From positions 29,510,326-29,574,325 of the forward strand of contig OY821791.1 in assembly GCA_963682175.1 (NCBI GenBank): a stretch of 64,000 bases of DNA, given 5' to 3'. The DNA is from Triglochin maritima. Taxonomy: Eukaryota; Streptophyta; Magnoliopsida; Alismatales; Juncaginaceae. Both the position numbers and the translations under genes were made by a program. The notes under the pieces are model-generated. The model did no database searches. It had not been told where the DNA came from and was given only the letters and a program-made list of their open reading frames with translations. Below, one piece after another: positions 22,420-34,440 of this stretch (the first letter of the stretch is position 1; every line of letters begins with the position of its first letter).

Positions 22420-24837
22420 ATGAGTCATTTAGGTAGAAGTCACTCTGTACAAAACGAACGTGAGTATAATGATGCAGTGGATAGAGTCTATTTGCCCACT
22501 TCTCGGATTACCAAATTGCATGTTCAGAGTCAATGATATTTGCACAAATGTAAGTACCAAAAAAATCATATTGTGTTAATTTTCTAAATATTTAAATTAC
22601 ATTTTTTAATTGATGTATTTTTCACAATATATTTAAATATATTATAGCCGGAGGCTTTTTTGGAATGTCGTGCACATCGTCCAGTAATTCCTTTCCACGA
22701 TCGTTTTAGTCAAGCACTCAAAAATTTGGGATTATATCAACTTGCTCAAATAAAACATACAAGGACAGACAATAGATTGATTACTGCACTTGTAGAGCGT
22801 TGGCGTCCTGAGACTCACACTTTCCACTTACCGGTTGGGGAGGTTGGATTAACATTGCAGGATGTTAGCTGTTTGTGGGGTCTACCTATTAGTGGTATTC
22901 CAATAATCGGGCACTGTGATCGAGACAGTCGTGAGTTAATTAGAAATTCCTTTGGGATTGATATAAATGCCGAGATTATGAAAAAAGGTAAAAGAACGGT
23001 AGGAGGAGATGAGCCACACAGTTTCAAAGAGTCCGGATTTTCCCATAGATGAAGAAGTGGCACAATATACACGGGCTTTCATTTTAGATTTGTTTGGATC
23101 CATGGTTTTCTCTGATAGCTCTGGGACAGGTGTTCCAGTTATGTATTTGAGGTTTTTACAGGTGTTGGATAATCCGATAGTATACAATTGGGGTGCGGTC
23201 GTGCTTTCATGTTTATATCGTAACTTGTCTATTTCATGTCAAATTGGTAAGAAGAACATTGGTGGTGCATTATTACTTCTTCAACACTGGTCTTGGACTC
23301 GGCTTCCCGTAGCCCGGCCGAGACACGTGGGTCATGCTGAATGTTTAGGTGGAGAAGACCTATAATCGCGACCTCCATTTGCTATTAAGTGGCAATACCC
23401 ACAGACTTATGAGGTTAGTGCCGCACATAATTGTCTTACACATTACAGAAATGAATTTGAATGTATGTTGGATGAGCATGTAAACTGGCAGCCGTATTAT
23501 GAAAATATGATGTTGCTTCCTGGTCGGGTATTTACTACTAATGCTGCATATTTGCTTGCGAGAGTGCCTTTGATTCATTTCTGGATGATTTCATGGCATT
23601 ATCCAGAAAGAACTATGAGACGATTTGGATTTTATCAGACGACGCCACCGCCAGAACCTCATCCGTGGACAGAACTAAAAAGACTTGATAAGATAGTACA
23701 TGCGGCCCGACAGAGAGATGATTGGTCAGCAAAGCATGAAATTTACATACGAATGTAGGACAGACCGCATATTCTTCAGGAAGGTCGACCATATGATCCG
23801 AGAGAAAATCGACGGTATCGTTAGTGGTTTCAGCATAATGGTATGTACACAGTCTACATACGAGGCCAAATAGAGTTGGGTTTGGAAAGGTCGTTGCCAG
23901 CCCCACGTGATGCTATCGAGGACTTAGGTTACGCTCCTGGTGGACCACGTATTCGACGTATGGTATGTTTTTTGAACGACTTTGACGATTATTGTTTGTT
24001 GTGTTTTACTATCTAATTTTCAAACTACAATTGCAGGGCTTACGTGGTATTCAACGGGCTAAATTTGTTATTAAGCAGTTGTACAAACGTGGAACTAAGG
24101 GACTGTGTAAAATGTTGCTGAAGAGTCACCAACTCGATGTTGTCGATTGCGATCAGGTGCACGAATTTGAAAGAGTACTCTGCGATGCTGGATTACCTGC
24201 AGATGTGGAGTCGATTCTTGAAGATGATGATGGTAATAATGAGATTCGTGATGACTGTCCTGTACCTAGAGTTGCAGACCAAACAACATATAGTTTTAGG
24301 CTATCCAATGCATCATACGATGATTTTGTCCCAGATCCATCGCAGTTTAGAGGTTCATATACATACGATGACCTTGGCGCAGGACCATCGCAGCCAACCC
24401 AGTTTGGATATTCTCAAACATATGGTGACATTGGCGCAGGACCATCGCAGCCAACCCAGTTGGGGCTTTCCCAGATTCCCGAAGATTATCCAACTTATCA
24501 GACACCTGGTACTAATTATGATACCCCTCAGTTTCCGCAAACAGACTTCGGGACTTTGTTCGATGGTATATTCAGCCCATTAACTGACCAAGGGTACACT
24601 TGTGAATTAAATCTTGTACCTTCTATAGTTTACGAGACTCAATCACTTTATTTGCCTGTTCAAAATCAGTCACCTTTTCGACCTGTTGAGTCTCATTCAC
24701 CTGTTGAGACTCAACCCCATTTTGAGTTGGTTCCATACGTTTTCTCTGATGATGAAGAAGAATCAGTGCATGTTGCGACTCCAGTCGGTCGAGGGTGCCG
24801 ACGAAAGATGAAGACAAACATTTTCGCTCCCACGTAG
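22420..24837 (+). pseudogene. Plant mobile domain (PMD) protein gene with introns, disrupted
   Basis: Exon from ATG 22420 ends near a GTAAGT donor at about 22550; an acceptor TATTATAG precedes PEAFLECRAHRP at about 22648. The PMD core shows ALVERWRPETHTFHLPVGE and LTLQDVSCLWGLP. A frameshift near 23000 moves into SSGTGVPVMYLRFL; stops follow at 23342-23364 and 23756. A clean intron (23963-24036, GTATGT...TTGCAG) joins RIRRM to GLRGIQRAKF in frame. The last exon (to 24837) is acidic and has a duplicated (D/Y)(D/G)(D/I)GAGPSQPTQ motif. PMD proteins (MAIN/MAIL family) act in the nucleus in silencing and genome stability; many copies ride on transposons. Also seen: an early stop after the first exon reading. 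Confidence 0.82.
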
Positions 24838-25374
24838 TAGTTCATATTGTAATTCAGTTGTACTCGTGGTTGTACTTTAAGATCTTATGATTTTGTTTTG
24901 TTAACTACAATGTAAAATTCTTTAATCAGTTTTATATTAAAAATTACTTCAAGATTTGATATTATTACCAATTATTAATAATGTGAGATAAATAGAAATT
25001 AAGAATGAAAAAAAAATTACCTCAAAATTCACCAGGAAAAACACACGGATCAGAAAAATTGATATCACCAGGCACAATTTGAAGACTGTGAAGAGAGTAG
25101 AATTTCAAGATTTGATATTATTACCAATTATTAATAACTATAAATATAAGAATGAAAAAAATAATTACCTCAAATATCACCAGGAAACACACGGATCAGA
25201 AAAATTGATATTACCGGGCACAATTTCAAAACTGTATGGAGAGTAGAAGTGGAAATGTGTGAGGAATTGAAAAAATAATTGGATTGAAAAAAATGAGCGG
25301 ATGTGTATTTATAGGAGCTCGCTGAAACGCCCCAAGCTGAAGAGAAGCAAGTTGGTGTAGGTGCGTGACATCGC
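24838..25374 (+). other. 3' flank of the PMD gene with a 156-bp tandem duplication
   Basis: TCAAGATTTGATATTATTAC recurs at 24949 and 25105, and the following CACACGGATCAGAAAAATTG also recurs, giving a tandem repeat of period about 156 bp. No ORF is supported. Confidence 0.75.
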
Positions 25375-25860
25375 GCCCACGGATCGCAGTTTGTACCCGC
25401 GATCCGTGGTCGCACGGATCGCGGGTTCGACCCGCGATCGGTGCATTTTTCAATTTTTTTTCTTAGTTTTCGAAATTTTTATTAAAAGATTATTAATTAA
25501 AAAAATTATGGCTTTCTGTTTAGCTTTTAAATTGTTTGATGTTGGATATCAGAATCTAAACACATGTCGACATGTACTGTTTTCATGCTTAATTTTTTTA
25601 ATATGTTGACATAATTATGGTAAAGTTTATGTATGTGATGGAGTTAGATACGTATGAATGAATCGGTTTGACAGTTTCTTTTCCACGTTGGAATATTTCA
25701 AGTTACGTTTTTTATATGTTAGAACATTCCAATTTTTTTGGATTTTAAATGAGATGATTTCCCGCATTTATCACTCTCATGTTTATGAAATGTAAAAGTG
25801 TTATTTATGTTTGCACTCATGTATGATTATTGGCCCAATGGAAAATTATTGTCTATGATT

Positions 25861-28800
25861 GCCTTATGAAAAAAATTGTTAACCATATTATAACATATTT
25901 AACGACTGATTATCGTCAATTTTACCAATTTAAGGGTACTTTTGAGGCTAATGTGAGTGCTCTTATAATGAAAATGCTCACAACCAAGTATAAGGACTAG
26001 GGGTATACATGAACATATCATGACGATGAGCGATATGGCCGCAAAACTAAAAGGCATGGATATGATAATTTGAAAGGTTTTCTTGTTCATTTTATTATGA
26101 CTTCTCTGCCTGCGCATTTTGGTCATTTCAAGATCAATTATAACACACAGAAAGAGAAATGGAAAATGAGTGAATTAATTGCTATGTGTGTTGAAGAAGA
26201 AGAAGAACTTAAAATTGAAAAACCTGACTTTGCACACCTTGCCTTTAATGGTCCAACAAAGAGAAAATTTAACGGTAATGGTAAAGGAAAAAAGAAAATA
26301 AAGGTGGTTGTTACTAACAATAAAGCAAGTACATCATGTACAAAGCCTGTTTTTATTCCAAAATATCACTTTTGTAAGAAAACTGGACATGTAAGGAAGA
26401 AGTGTGACAGTTTAAGCTTGACTTGCTAAAAAGGGTAATGAAACTAACTTTATGATTTATGAATCCTTTTCGTTGATGTTCCTTCACATACATGGTAGGT
26501 TGACACTGGTACAACTGTGCACATTACGAACTCATTGCAGGAATTTCATTCCTTGACGAAACTCCCAATGGGAGGAAGGAAACTTAAAGTTGCTAATCGG
26601 CAAGAAACTGAAGTTGAGGCTATTGGAACCATTCATTTAGTTTTGGAGAATGGTTTTGTCCTCTATTCATATGATGTAGAATATATTCCTTCTATTGTTC
26701 GGAATTTAATTTCTGTGTCTAAACTTGACTTTTGTGGTTATTCATGTCAGTTTTGGAAATTAGATGTTTAAACTTTATGATAGCTCTTGTCTTATTGGTT
26801 CTGGAATTTTAGAGGAAGATCTCTACAAACTGCATCTTAATTATTCATCATTAAGTCTTTATTGTCTATGAATGTTAATAGTTTCAATAGTTATAAACGT
26901 TGAATCAAAAGAAATCGTGATAGTGGAGACTCGTCAAATTTATGGCACTCTCATTTAGGTCATATTTTTAAAGATAGAATGCAATGACTCGTAAAAGATG
27001 AAATTCTCCTTACATTAGTTTTTTCTGATTTTGAGGATTGTGTTGAATGTAGTAAAGTGAAGTATGTTAAAGGAACTAAGAAATGGGATACTCGAAATGG
27101 GTGACTTTTGGAAATTATCCACATAGATATATGTGGACCTTTTCCCACTCCGAGTCTTAATGGACATAGATCATTCATTACGTTCATTGATGATTATTCT
27201 TGTTATGCTTATGTATACCTTATTCATGAAAAATCTGAATCACTAGAAAAATTCAATTTTTTAAGGCTGAAGTTGAAAATCAATTGAACCATAAAATTAA
27301 AGTAGTCAGATCAGAAAGAGGTTGTGAGTATTATGGTAGACACACCGATTCAGGTCAAAATCCAAGCTCATTTGCTTTATTTCGTCAAGATAATGGTACC
27401 GTCCATCAATTTTCAATGTCAGGGGATCAACAACAAAATGGTGTAGCTGAGAGACAAAATCGTACACTCATGGATATGGTACGTACGAAGTATGATATGC
27501 AACACCAACTTACCTTATTATCTATGGATGGAAGCATTAAAGACAGCTATGCATATTCTAAATTGGGTTCCTAATAAATCTGTACAAAAAACACCTTATG
27601 AATTGTGGACAGATCGAAAACCAAGTTTAGGATATTTACGTGTTTGGGGTTGTCCTGTTGAAGCTAAAATCTTCAATCCACGAATTAAAAAACTTGACCC
27701 TAAACCATTAGTTGTTATTTTATTAGTAATCCAAAGAGATCAAAAGGTTTTTTTTATCGTTCATCTCATACCACTAAAATTGTTGAAATGAGACATGCCA
27801 TATTTTTGTAAAAAGACTTCTTCAGTGGGAGCAGTGAAATTAGAAAGGTGAATCTTGCGGAAAATCAGACTTATATATGTTCCTATCCTGATAATCCGAG
27901 AGGTTTCAAACTCTACACCTCCTTTGGAGATTGTAGACATGCATGATCCACTACCTAATGAAGAAACCCATGTTAATGAACCTCCTTAACTTCCTGAAGA
28001 ACGCTTACGTAGGTCGCAAAGGGAGAGAAAATATGTCATTTCTAATGACTATACCTATACCTGACTGAGGGATACGATTGGCAATGGAGAAGATTCTACC
28101 TCATTTAGTGAAGTCATTATGAGCGATAAATCATCTCAATGGCAAGATGCTTTGGAAGAAAAGATAAAATCAATGCAAATTAATGAAGTTTGGAACCTTG
28201 TTGATTTACCAATTGAAGTTAAACCCATCAGTTGTAAAGGGGTCTATAAGACTAAAACCAACTCCAAAGGTAACATCCAAAGTTTTAAGGCCCGACTTGT
28301 TGCTAAAGACTTTACACAGAAGTAAGGTGTTCATTTTGATTGTATATTTTCTCCAGTTTCAAAGAAAGACTTACTAAGAATTATTTTAGCCTTACTAGCT
28401 CATTATGATCTACAGTTACATCAAATGGATGTAAAAATTGCATTTCTTAATGGTGACTTGCAAGATGAACTTTTCATAACACAGCGCGAAGGTTTATTGT
28501 GAAAGGCAAGGAACACATGGGAGGTCGAGAAACGAAATTCATATATGGGTTAAAACAAACATCTAGACAGTGGTATCTTAAGTTTGATGAGGTGATAACT
28601 AACTTTGGATTTAAAGAAAATGTGATAGATCAATGCATATACCTTAAGGTTAGTGGGAGTAAGTTTAGTATTCTTGTTTTATACATGGATGATATTTTGC
28701 TAACCAACAGTTATATAGACATGTTGTATGAGACCAAATGATTTTTTTCAAATAAATTTGAAATGAAGGATCTTGGTGAAACCACTTATGTTATTGGCAT

Positions 28801-29640
28801 TGAAATTCATCGAGACCCATCTCGTGGGATTTTAGGATTATCCTAAAAGGAATATATTGAGAAAATGCTTAAAAATATAACATGCAAAATTGCTCCCCAA
28901 GTGTTGCCCCAATGGTAAAGAGCGACAAATTTAGGAAATTTCAATGTCCGAAAAATGAATTAGAATGTGAGCAAATGAAACAAATTCCTTATTCTTCAGT
29001 GGTTGGGAGTTTAATGAATGCTCAAGTTTGCACACGTCCTGAGATTTAGCATTTACGGTTGGCATATTTGGCCGATATCAAGTAGATTCGGGAATGGGTC
29101 ATTGGAAAGCTGCCAAAAAAGGTTTTACGCTATTTGCATGGACAAAAGACTATATGCTTACTTACAGAAGGTCTGATAATCTTGAGGTCAGTGGTTATTC
29201 TGATTCTGACTTTTTTGGATACATTGACAGTAAGAAATCCACATCGGGTTACATATATATGCTTGTAGGGGGACCAATTTTATGCAATAGTTTCAAGCAG
29301 TCTTTACAGGCATCTTCCACAATGCAAACAGAATTTATGGCACGTTACGAGGATACTGCTCAAGTCATTTGGTTAAAGAATTTCATATGTGGGCTTCAAG
29401 TAGTTGATAGTATTTTGAGACCACTTATGTTATTTTGTGACAATGATGTTGTTGTTTTGTTATCTAAAAACAACAAGTGAAGTGGTGCATCCAAGTGGAT
29501 TGACATCAAGTATCTTTCTTGTTGTTAGAGACAAAATGGTACAATTGTCATACAACACAAAAGAACACAAGCAATGTTAGTTGATTCACTAACAAAGGTT
29601 TTTCCATCCAGTCTCTTTAGAGAGTTGCCATGTGTTTGGT
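25861..29640 (+). pseudogene. Copia gag-pol, heavily interrupted
   Basis: Gag ends with a zinc-knuckle relic YHFCKKTGHVRKKC in which the first Cys is lost. After a decayed protease, integrase shows IHIDICGPFP, FITFIDDYS and QQNGVAERQNRTL (catalytic D, D, E). Reverse transcriptase shows FKARLVAKDFTQK and LVLYMDDILLTN; RNase H shows GYSDSDFFGYIDSKKSTSGY and ends near GTIVIQHKRTQ to 29640. The RGCEYYGRHTDSGQ stretch in integrase suggests the TAR/Tork side of copia. More than ten stops or frameshifts separate the pieces, so it is inactive. Confidence 0.88.
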
Positions 29641-30103
29641 AAATGTAATGTAATGTCGTTAATGACTATTGTGTATGACATATATGTTGAAGCTTCGATG
29701 ATGTATTTGACTTTGATTTGTGAAAGTGTGCTTATTACTTATTGTGCACAATTTTATTTTATTTAAGCTAACATATTTATGAACCTAATGAATTATATTG
29801 ACCAAGTTTAGAAAGATTACCAAATAACATAATTGATGGGGGTCAAATGATGACGTTAATCATTTAACTACGTTGATTTGGTTTGGTGATTCTAACTGAA
29901 TAAGGTATATGTTTAATGAATTAATATTGACCAATATTAGTATGTGCTTTATAAACTGCATTTTTATTCATCGTCGGAAAACTACTTAAATCGCCCGTGC
30001 AAATTACCGTTTTGCCATTCTCTCATTTCTACTTATATAACTCTTCATTTCACTCTCCTACCACCACTCTCTCTTCACCTTCCTCTCATAATCATCAAGA
30101 AGA

Positions 30104-33023
30104 ATGTCTCAAAGGCCAGGAAAAGAGCCAACAGACGCCCCGACGTACTCGAATCTGGTAAAATGTCCCATTTATTTATTTAGAAATTAATTTTTTATGG
30201 TGGGGCATCCCCCCCCCACCCACCCAACGGGTGGGCGTCCGCCGCCGATGCCTTTTTTTAAGAAATAATTAGTATTAATTGATAATTAGTTAAAAATAAT
30301 TAATAAATTTGTTAATTTTGATGCTTAAATCTATTTAAAAATCATTTTATTCCTAAAATTTAATTAATAGTCATCAGGTTGCCGTGGAGGAAGAGGAAAA
30401 TCCATACCTCTACGCGTTGTACATGCTTACGAAGAGGATTCAACACCTCGTCATCCACTTAGATGGGGTATATCTGCTTCGGTTAGGCGTGAGAGGGATA
30501 GTCTACGTCGTCATCAGACACGTGAGGATTCTTTCGACGACGACGAGGATTCAAATGAGGTGGAGAGTGACGACGAGAGTGACGATGGGGGTCGGTATGG
30601 CTTGGAGCATGATTGACATCATATCATGCATATATTTGTGTCTTATATCCGTCATCTTTAACCTAAACAATGCTACGTAAAGAGTTTTATGTTTAAGTTT
30701 CAAGAATAAACATGTTTGAGGAGAAGAGGCACAAAAGGACCTAAAAGTAAGAAAAACACTGAGTTGTGAGACTTATGGACTGATATGCAAGAGGGAAGGA
30801 CCCAGATGTAAACCAAAAGGACCAATAAACAAATCAAGAAACTCCACACCATCATGAGGAGTATTTTGGCAATTAGATCCGGGCCTAAATTCCAATAACC
30901 GATCTGAGTGCACCACATGTGACCAATTGAAGAACTAAAGAAGATATCCGAAAATGGATCTGATCCGAGAAAAAGTGACCGCCAATTAGAGGTCTGTTTT
31001 TCTCCGAATCTGACCCGGTTTTGCCATGATAGGGTTATGTGTTTATGTATATTCTGGGAATGTTTCATTAGTCCCACGTCGGGGGATTGTCTCCAGTTTC
31101 CTTTTTCCACGCCTATAAATAGAACTCTTCAGCTTCCTTTGTATTTACCCATTGTTTTATGGCATTCTCTCTACTTGGAGTAAAGTCTTGAATCAAAACT
31201 CAAGTGGAGAAGAATGTTACTTGTAACGTGAGTCATTTAAATAAAATAATTTTTCATAGTTTTGTTTTTAATGTTGTCTCTTTTTAATGCTTGCATGCTT
31301 AACTTAGTTTTGATTTCCTAATATTAGTATAACTAATTAGAATGTCTTTCTTCTTTAGTTTAATTGCTAGCATAGTGTGTAGTGAGTATTTTCATCCCCT
31401 TTGGGGTGGAGATCATGTACATATATGTTGTGAAGTTTGGATGTTTGATGATTTTTTTATTGTGTAGACTTGCATGTTTGTATGTTCATTGGGGGTGTTT
31501 TAATCATCTACATGTTGGGGGATTTTCGATGAGTTTTGCCACAACAATTAGACACTTCCCATGCTTAGTTTCCTCATGTTTATTGACTGAAATTTCCTGT
31601 TGAATATGCTACATGTTAGTTATGTGTTTGTGTTTGTGTTTGTGGTTACTTGCTTGATTGATTGAAGAAACTTTGTTTTGATGGGTTTTTCCATAAGATT
31701 TAGACACCTCCCATGCTTAGCTTTGTTCTTCACACGAGTTCATGGTTTTTGATGAGTCTTGCCATATCTTTAGACACTTCTCATGCTTAGCCTAATCTTA
31801 TGATAATGAAGTAGTAATTGTCGATACGTTGTGTGAATGAATTGATAGGTTTTATAAATCTTTAGACACTTCCTATGCATGAAGACACACACACGACACA
31901 CACACATACATGCGTCATTCATCACCTATTTTACTTCATATGTGCACACACTCCACCCCTTAGTGGTTTTCCTTACTGAATTCCATCTTCCTCTTGTTAG
32001 TTGTTTATCTTAGTTTTAGTAGTCTTGTGCTTTCATCTTTCTCCTTTGTTAGTTTCTAGTTTAGTGTAGCTTAGGTTAGCATAATCACATCTCTTCTCCC
32101 TTATTTTCCACTTGATTTCTGAAGAACCAGAGTCGACACACCTCCTGTGGGATTCAACCTGTACTTGCCGCGTCTTTACTGACGTCGTGCACTTGTGGTA
32201 TTTAAACGTTTAAACAGAGCCACAGGAGGCGAGGCAGCAATATGCTAGAGGACGGGGGTGACATGGTAGGCTTGTGACCGGTGATTCGAGTTCGTGCACT
32301 GCGGACTCCCGAGCTCAGAAGAAGAAGAAGAGGGTTTAGGATGATTCTTGGATTGTGACTGGTGTGATGCTCAGTGGTCCTTTAGATGACAACGTCATTC
32401 CGAGTTTCGGAGGTCACATCGCCAGACGCATTTGGGAAGGCTAGGAGCGGAAGGTTCTGAAGTGTCATAATCGGCACAGAGCCTGTACTACATTGTAGAC
32501 TTGGCGTTCAGTGATGAGTGATGATATGACGGGGACCATTACTGATAACGGATTGGGTCAGTTGCCTTACCACATGTTCCCCTACCTTGACATGTTTTTA
32601 ATTTCTGCGTTTGTGGAGCGGTGACAGCCTGACACCAACACTTACCATTTGCCTTTCGGAGAGATGACGATCATGTTGCATGACGTCTACCAAATTCTGT
32701 GCATTCCTGTTAAGGGTCGTATGGTCAGTGCTCAGGCATCGATGCCTGAGCATTCGAGTTATGTATTGAGTTGCTCAGGGTCAGCGTCGATGGTCTTGGA
32801 AGGGATAGCTCATTTTGGAGTGACGGTGATGTTAGCATCGACGTTGTTGAGTGGGATTCATGTCTTCAGATTTCGTCATCCTCATGTACTTTCTGAAGTT
32901 ATAAAAGCATCTCTGATAGGGATTATCCTCCGAGAATTTGTCCTTTACTGCCAACAAGATGTTACGTGGTATCGTTTGTGCCTCAGTCATATCACGAATA
33001 ATTTTTCTTGGCCCCAGGACTAA
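30104..33023 (+). pseudogene. PMD (PP7-long-form-like) gene in PMD-MULE 2, disrupted
   Basis: Exon 1 (ATG 30104) ends at a GTAAAA donor near 30158. Exon 2 begins after AATAG at about 30372 (SSGCRGGRGKSIPL) and continues into an acidic DDDEDSNEVESDDESDD stretch. The solo LTR splits the codons of GLE|PQEARQQYARGRG; removing LTR and one target copy keeps the frame. After 32260 the PMD region reads SGPLDDNVIPSFGGHIARRI, FLISAFVER and NTYHLPFGEMTIMLHDVYQI, with stops at about 32340, 32443, 32491 and 32622. Family: aminotransferase-like plant mobile domain. Non-functional. Confidence 0.82.
30610..32216 (+). repeat. Solo LTR, Athila-like family (plus orientation)
   Basis: Starts TGATTGACATCATATCATGC and ends CGTTTAAACA. 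It aligns along its length with the reverse complement of the solo LTR 57027-58451. Flanks GAGCA and GAGCC match at 4 of 5. The TATA-like CCTATAAATAGAAC lies near 31110. The U5-side end carries the shared GACGTCGTGCACTTG motif. No internal sequence follows, so it is a solo LTR. Confidence 0.87.
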
Positions 33024-33464
33024 GACCGCTGCTATGTCGGTGACCCTCTGGATAAACTGCAAGTCCGTGGTTGTGCTGCCCATGAGTACTTTTAGAAACT
33101 ACGACCCAACCATCACGCTCTTGTCGCTCGACCACCTTTATTAAAAAACGACAACCGCAACCCTTTCTTTTCGTGTTTTTCGTAGTGCAATATCCATATC
33201 ACGAGAACTCATTTCATTTTTGCGATCGCATCTCAGCTAACAAACCATCCGATTATCGACTTTTGATTTGTAGGATGATATTACCAAAAAAACGACTCCG
33301 ATGGCAACTTGTTTCACCCATTTACTCGCATCCTCGATTGTTGGAAATACTTGGGTACTTAAAAGAAGCTCACTGTAATCTAATCCATCACCACTGAAAT
33401 CTTGCAATGGAACCTGAAATAATTTAAAATAACAAAACTTAAATAAATTTTAAAAAAAAAACTA

Positions 33465-33625
33465 CTGGGCGTCTAGCTAGGACGCCCCCGCCTTGGGATA
33501 GGCAGCCTACACAGGCACCTGGCCCATGGCCCATGCGTCTGTCTAAGACGCCTACCCCAAGGTGGGGGCATCTGTCTAGGACGCTCCCTCCAAGGAGGGG
33601 GCATCCTAGCCAGACGCCCGGGACG
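33465..33625. repeat. Hairpin-rich GGCGTCTnnCTnAGACGCC repeats in PMD-MULE 2
   Basis: Several imperfect copies, for example GGCGTCTAGCTAGGACGCC, then TGTCTAAGACGCC and ATCCTAGCCAGACGCC, spaced by GC-rich CCCCAAGG linkers. The same cluster is in the inverted derivative at 20984-21122. Confidence 0.85.
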
Positions 33626-33880
33626 GGAAAAAGAAATTCCCAGCTAACCTCGCCGGATACAGGCGCTTCGCCAGGCCTTTTTGGGGGTGTTGGTACAGGG
33701 AAAGTGAGGAAATTTGAGGTAGAAACCTTATTTTAAGAGACGGGACGAAATGGATATTAAATGAATTGTGAAGGACAAAATGGTAATTGTTTGATCAATT
33801 TAAGTAATTTTGAGGCAACAAATAGTAGTTCCCTTTATAAATGGAACTAATGAAATTGATGTTACGACAAAGTGGGAGAA

Positions 33881-34236
33881 TGTTATTATTATGTGGCCTA
33901 CATTATTCCATTCATTAATTAATTAAAGTCATATATATTCATTACATGTGTTAGTGGGTAGTTATTTTGATGGAAGAAACTTCCCCACACAAAATCTATC
34001 AATAAGGTTTTTGTCCCAATTGTTGCCCTAGTAATTATTCCACCATCTTCCTAAATTTTTCCTGATCCGGATCATCCATCATCAAGTCTAGGGAAAACAA
34101 TTGAAGATCATTTCTCTAAAGTTCCGCTTCAACATCATGGTTCAATAATGTGTTTACTATCCAACTGTAAGTATTTATTTCTTGTTATTTTATATGGAAT
34201 TTATGGATCATGGGATTATATGTTGTGTTTTTAATG
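33881..34236 (+). repeat. 3' LTR of the copia element, end-truncated
   Basis: Starts TGTTATTATT after the purine tract AGTGGGAGAA. It corresponds to 19982 onward but is lost after TTTTTAATG, about 25 bp before the expected terminus; host copy A resumes with AATGACTT. Confidence 0.85.
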
Positions 34237-34440
34237 ACTTTTCACACTTCCACTCTATGTTCTAAGGGAGTTGTCGAATTGAGTTATAAATTTTTCACCA
34301 CTTTGTGCAAAACATTCACACAATTACAGACAATCTTTAGTTTAATTCGAATTGACAGGCAGTGAGAGTACATATGGTGAAACATTGAAAGTTGTTGATG
34401 ACATGTTAGAAGCTTTTGAGAGTTCTTTGTGAATCGAATA
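34237..34440 (+). repeat. Host segment copy A, part 2
   Basis: Matches about 40996-41196 of copy B (for example TTTAGTTTAATTCGAATTGA and GGTACATATGGTG). Its last 17 bases TCTTTGTGAATCGAATA are the LINE target duplication. Confidence 0.87.

Larger units (their letters stand above)
21724..25511 (+). mobile_element. PMD-MULE 1: Mutator-like element carrying a plant mobile domain gene
   Basis: Inverted ends of about 130-150 bp (21724-21860 and 25375-25511) start CC(G/A)TAATTTTTTTAATTAAT. Flanking CTTTCTGT occurs at 21716-21723 and 25512-25519, an 8-bp exact (9 with one mismatch) target duplication. Each end carries palindromic CCGCGATCCGTGG-type motifs inside the arm. The only coding content is a PMD gene; no MURA-type transposase is seen, so mobilisation in trans is inferred. 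Confidence 0.85.
29956..33832 (+). mobile_element. PMD-MULE 2: Mutator-like element with a PMD gene and a nested solo LTR
   Basis: Flanked by a perfect 9-bp duplication CTTTATAAA (29947-29955 and 33833-33841), the size expected for Mutator-like elements. The ends are imperfect inverted repeats sharing the core ATTCATCGTCGGAAAACTAC / ATTTGTTGCCTCAAAATTAC. It carries a PMD gene, a solo LTR (30610-32216) and a hairpin cluster (33465-33625). It lies in the 3' untranslated part of the copia element. No transposase was seen. Confidence 0.88.
19982..34236 (+). mobile_element. Ty1/copia element (TAR/Tork-like) holding three DNA transposons
   Basis: 5' LTR 19982-20339, primer site just after it, gag-pol fragments 25861-29640, polypurine tract AGTGGGAGAA at 33871-33880 and 3' LTR from 33881. 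Nested in it are a MULE derivative (20764-21544), PMD-MULE 1 (21724-25511) and PMD-MULE 2 (29956-33832). The 3' LTR lacks about 25 terminal bases and some adjoining host sequence, so the expected target duplication cannot be shown. The uninterrupted host copy at 40815-41537 lacks this element. Confidence 0.87.

Noticed and set aside
22815..23187. Minus-strand ORFs opposite the PMD gene
   Set aside because: Antisense shadows of a well-supported PMD exon.
30384..30680. Plus-strand ORF of 98 residues as a gene
   Set aside because: It is the wrong frame of the second PMD exon; the frame starting SSGCRGGRGK with an acidic tail fits the splice sites and the continuation across the solo LTR.
30700..31110. 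Minus-strand ORF of 136 residues
   Set aside because: Inside the solo LTR 30610-32216, no domain, and not conserved in the related LTR 57027-58451.
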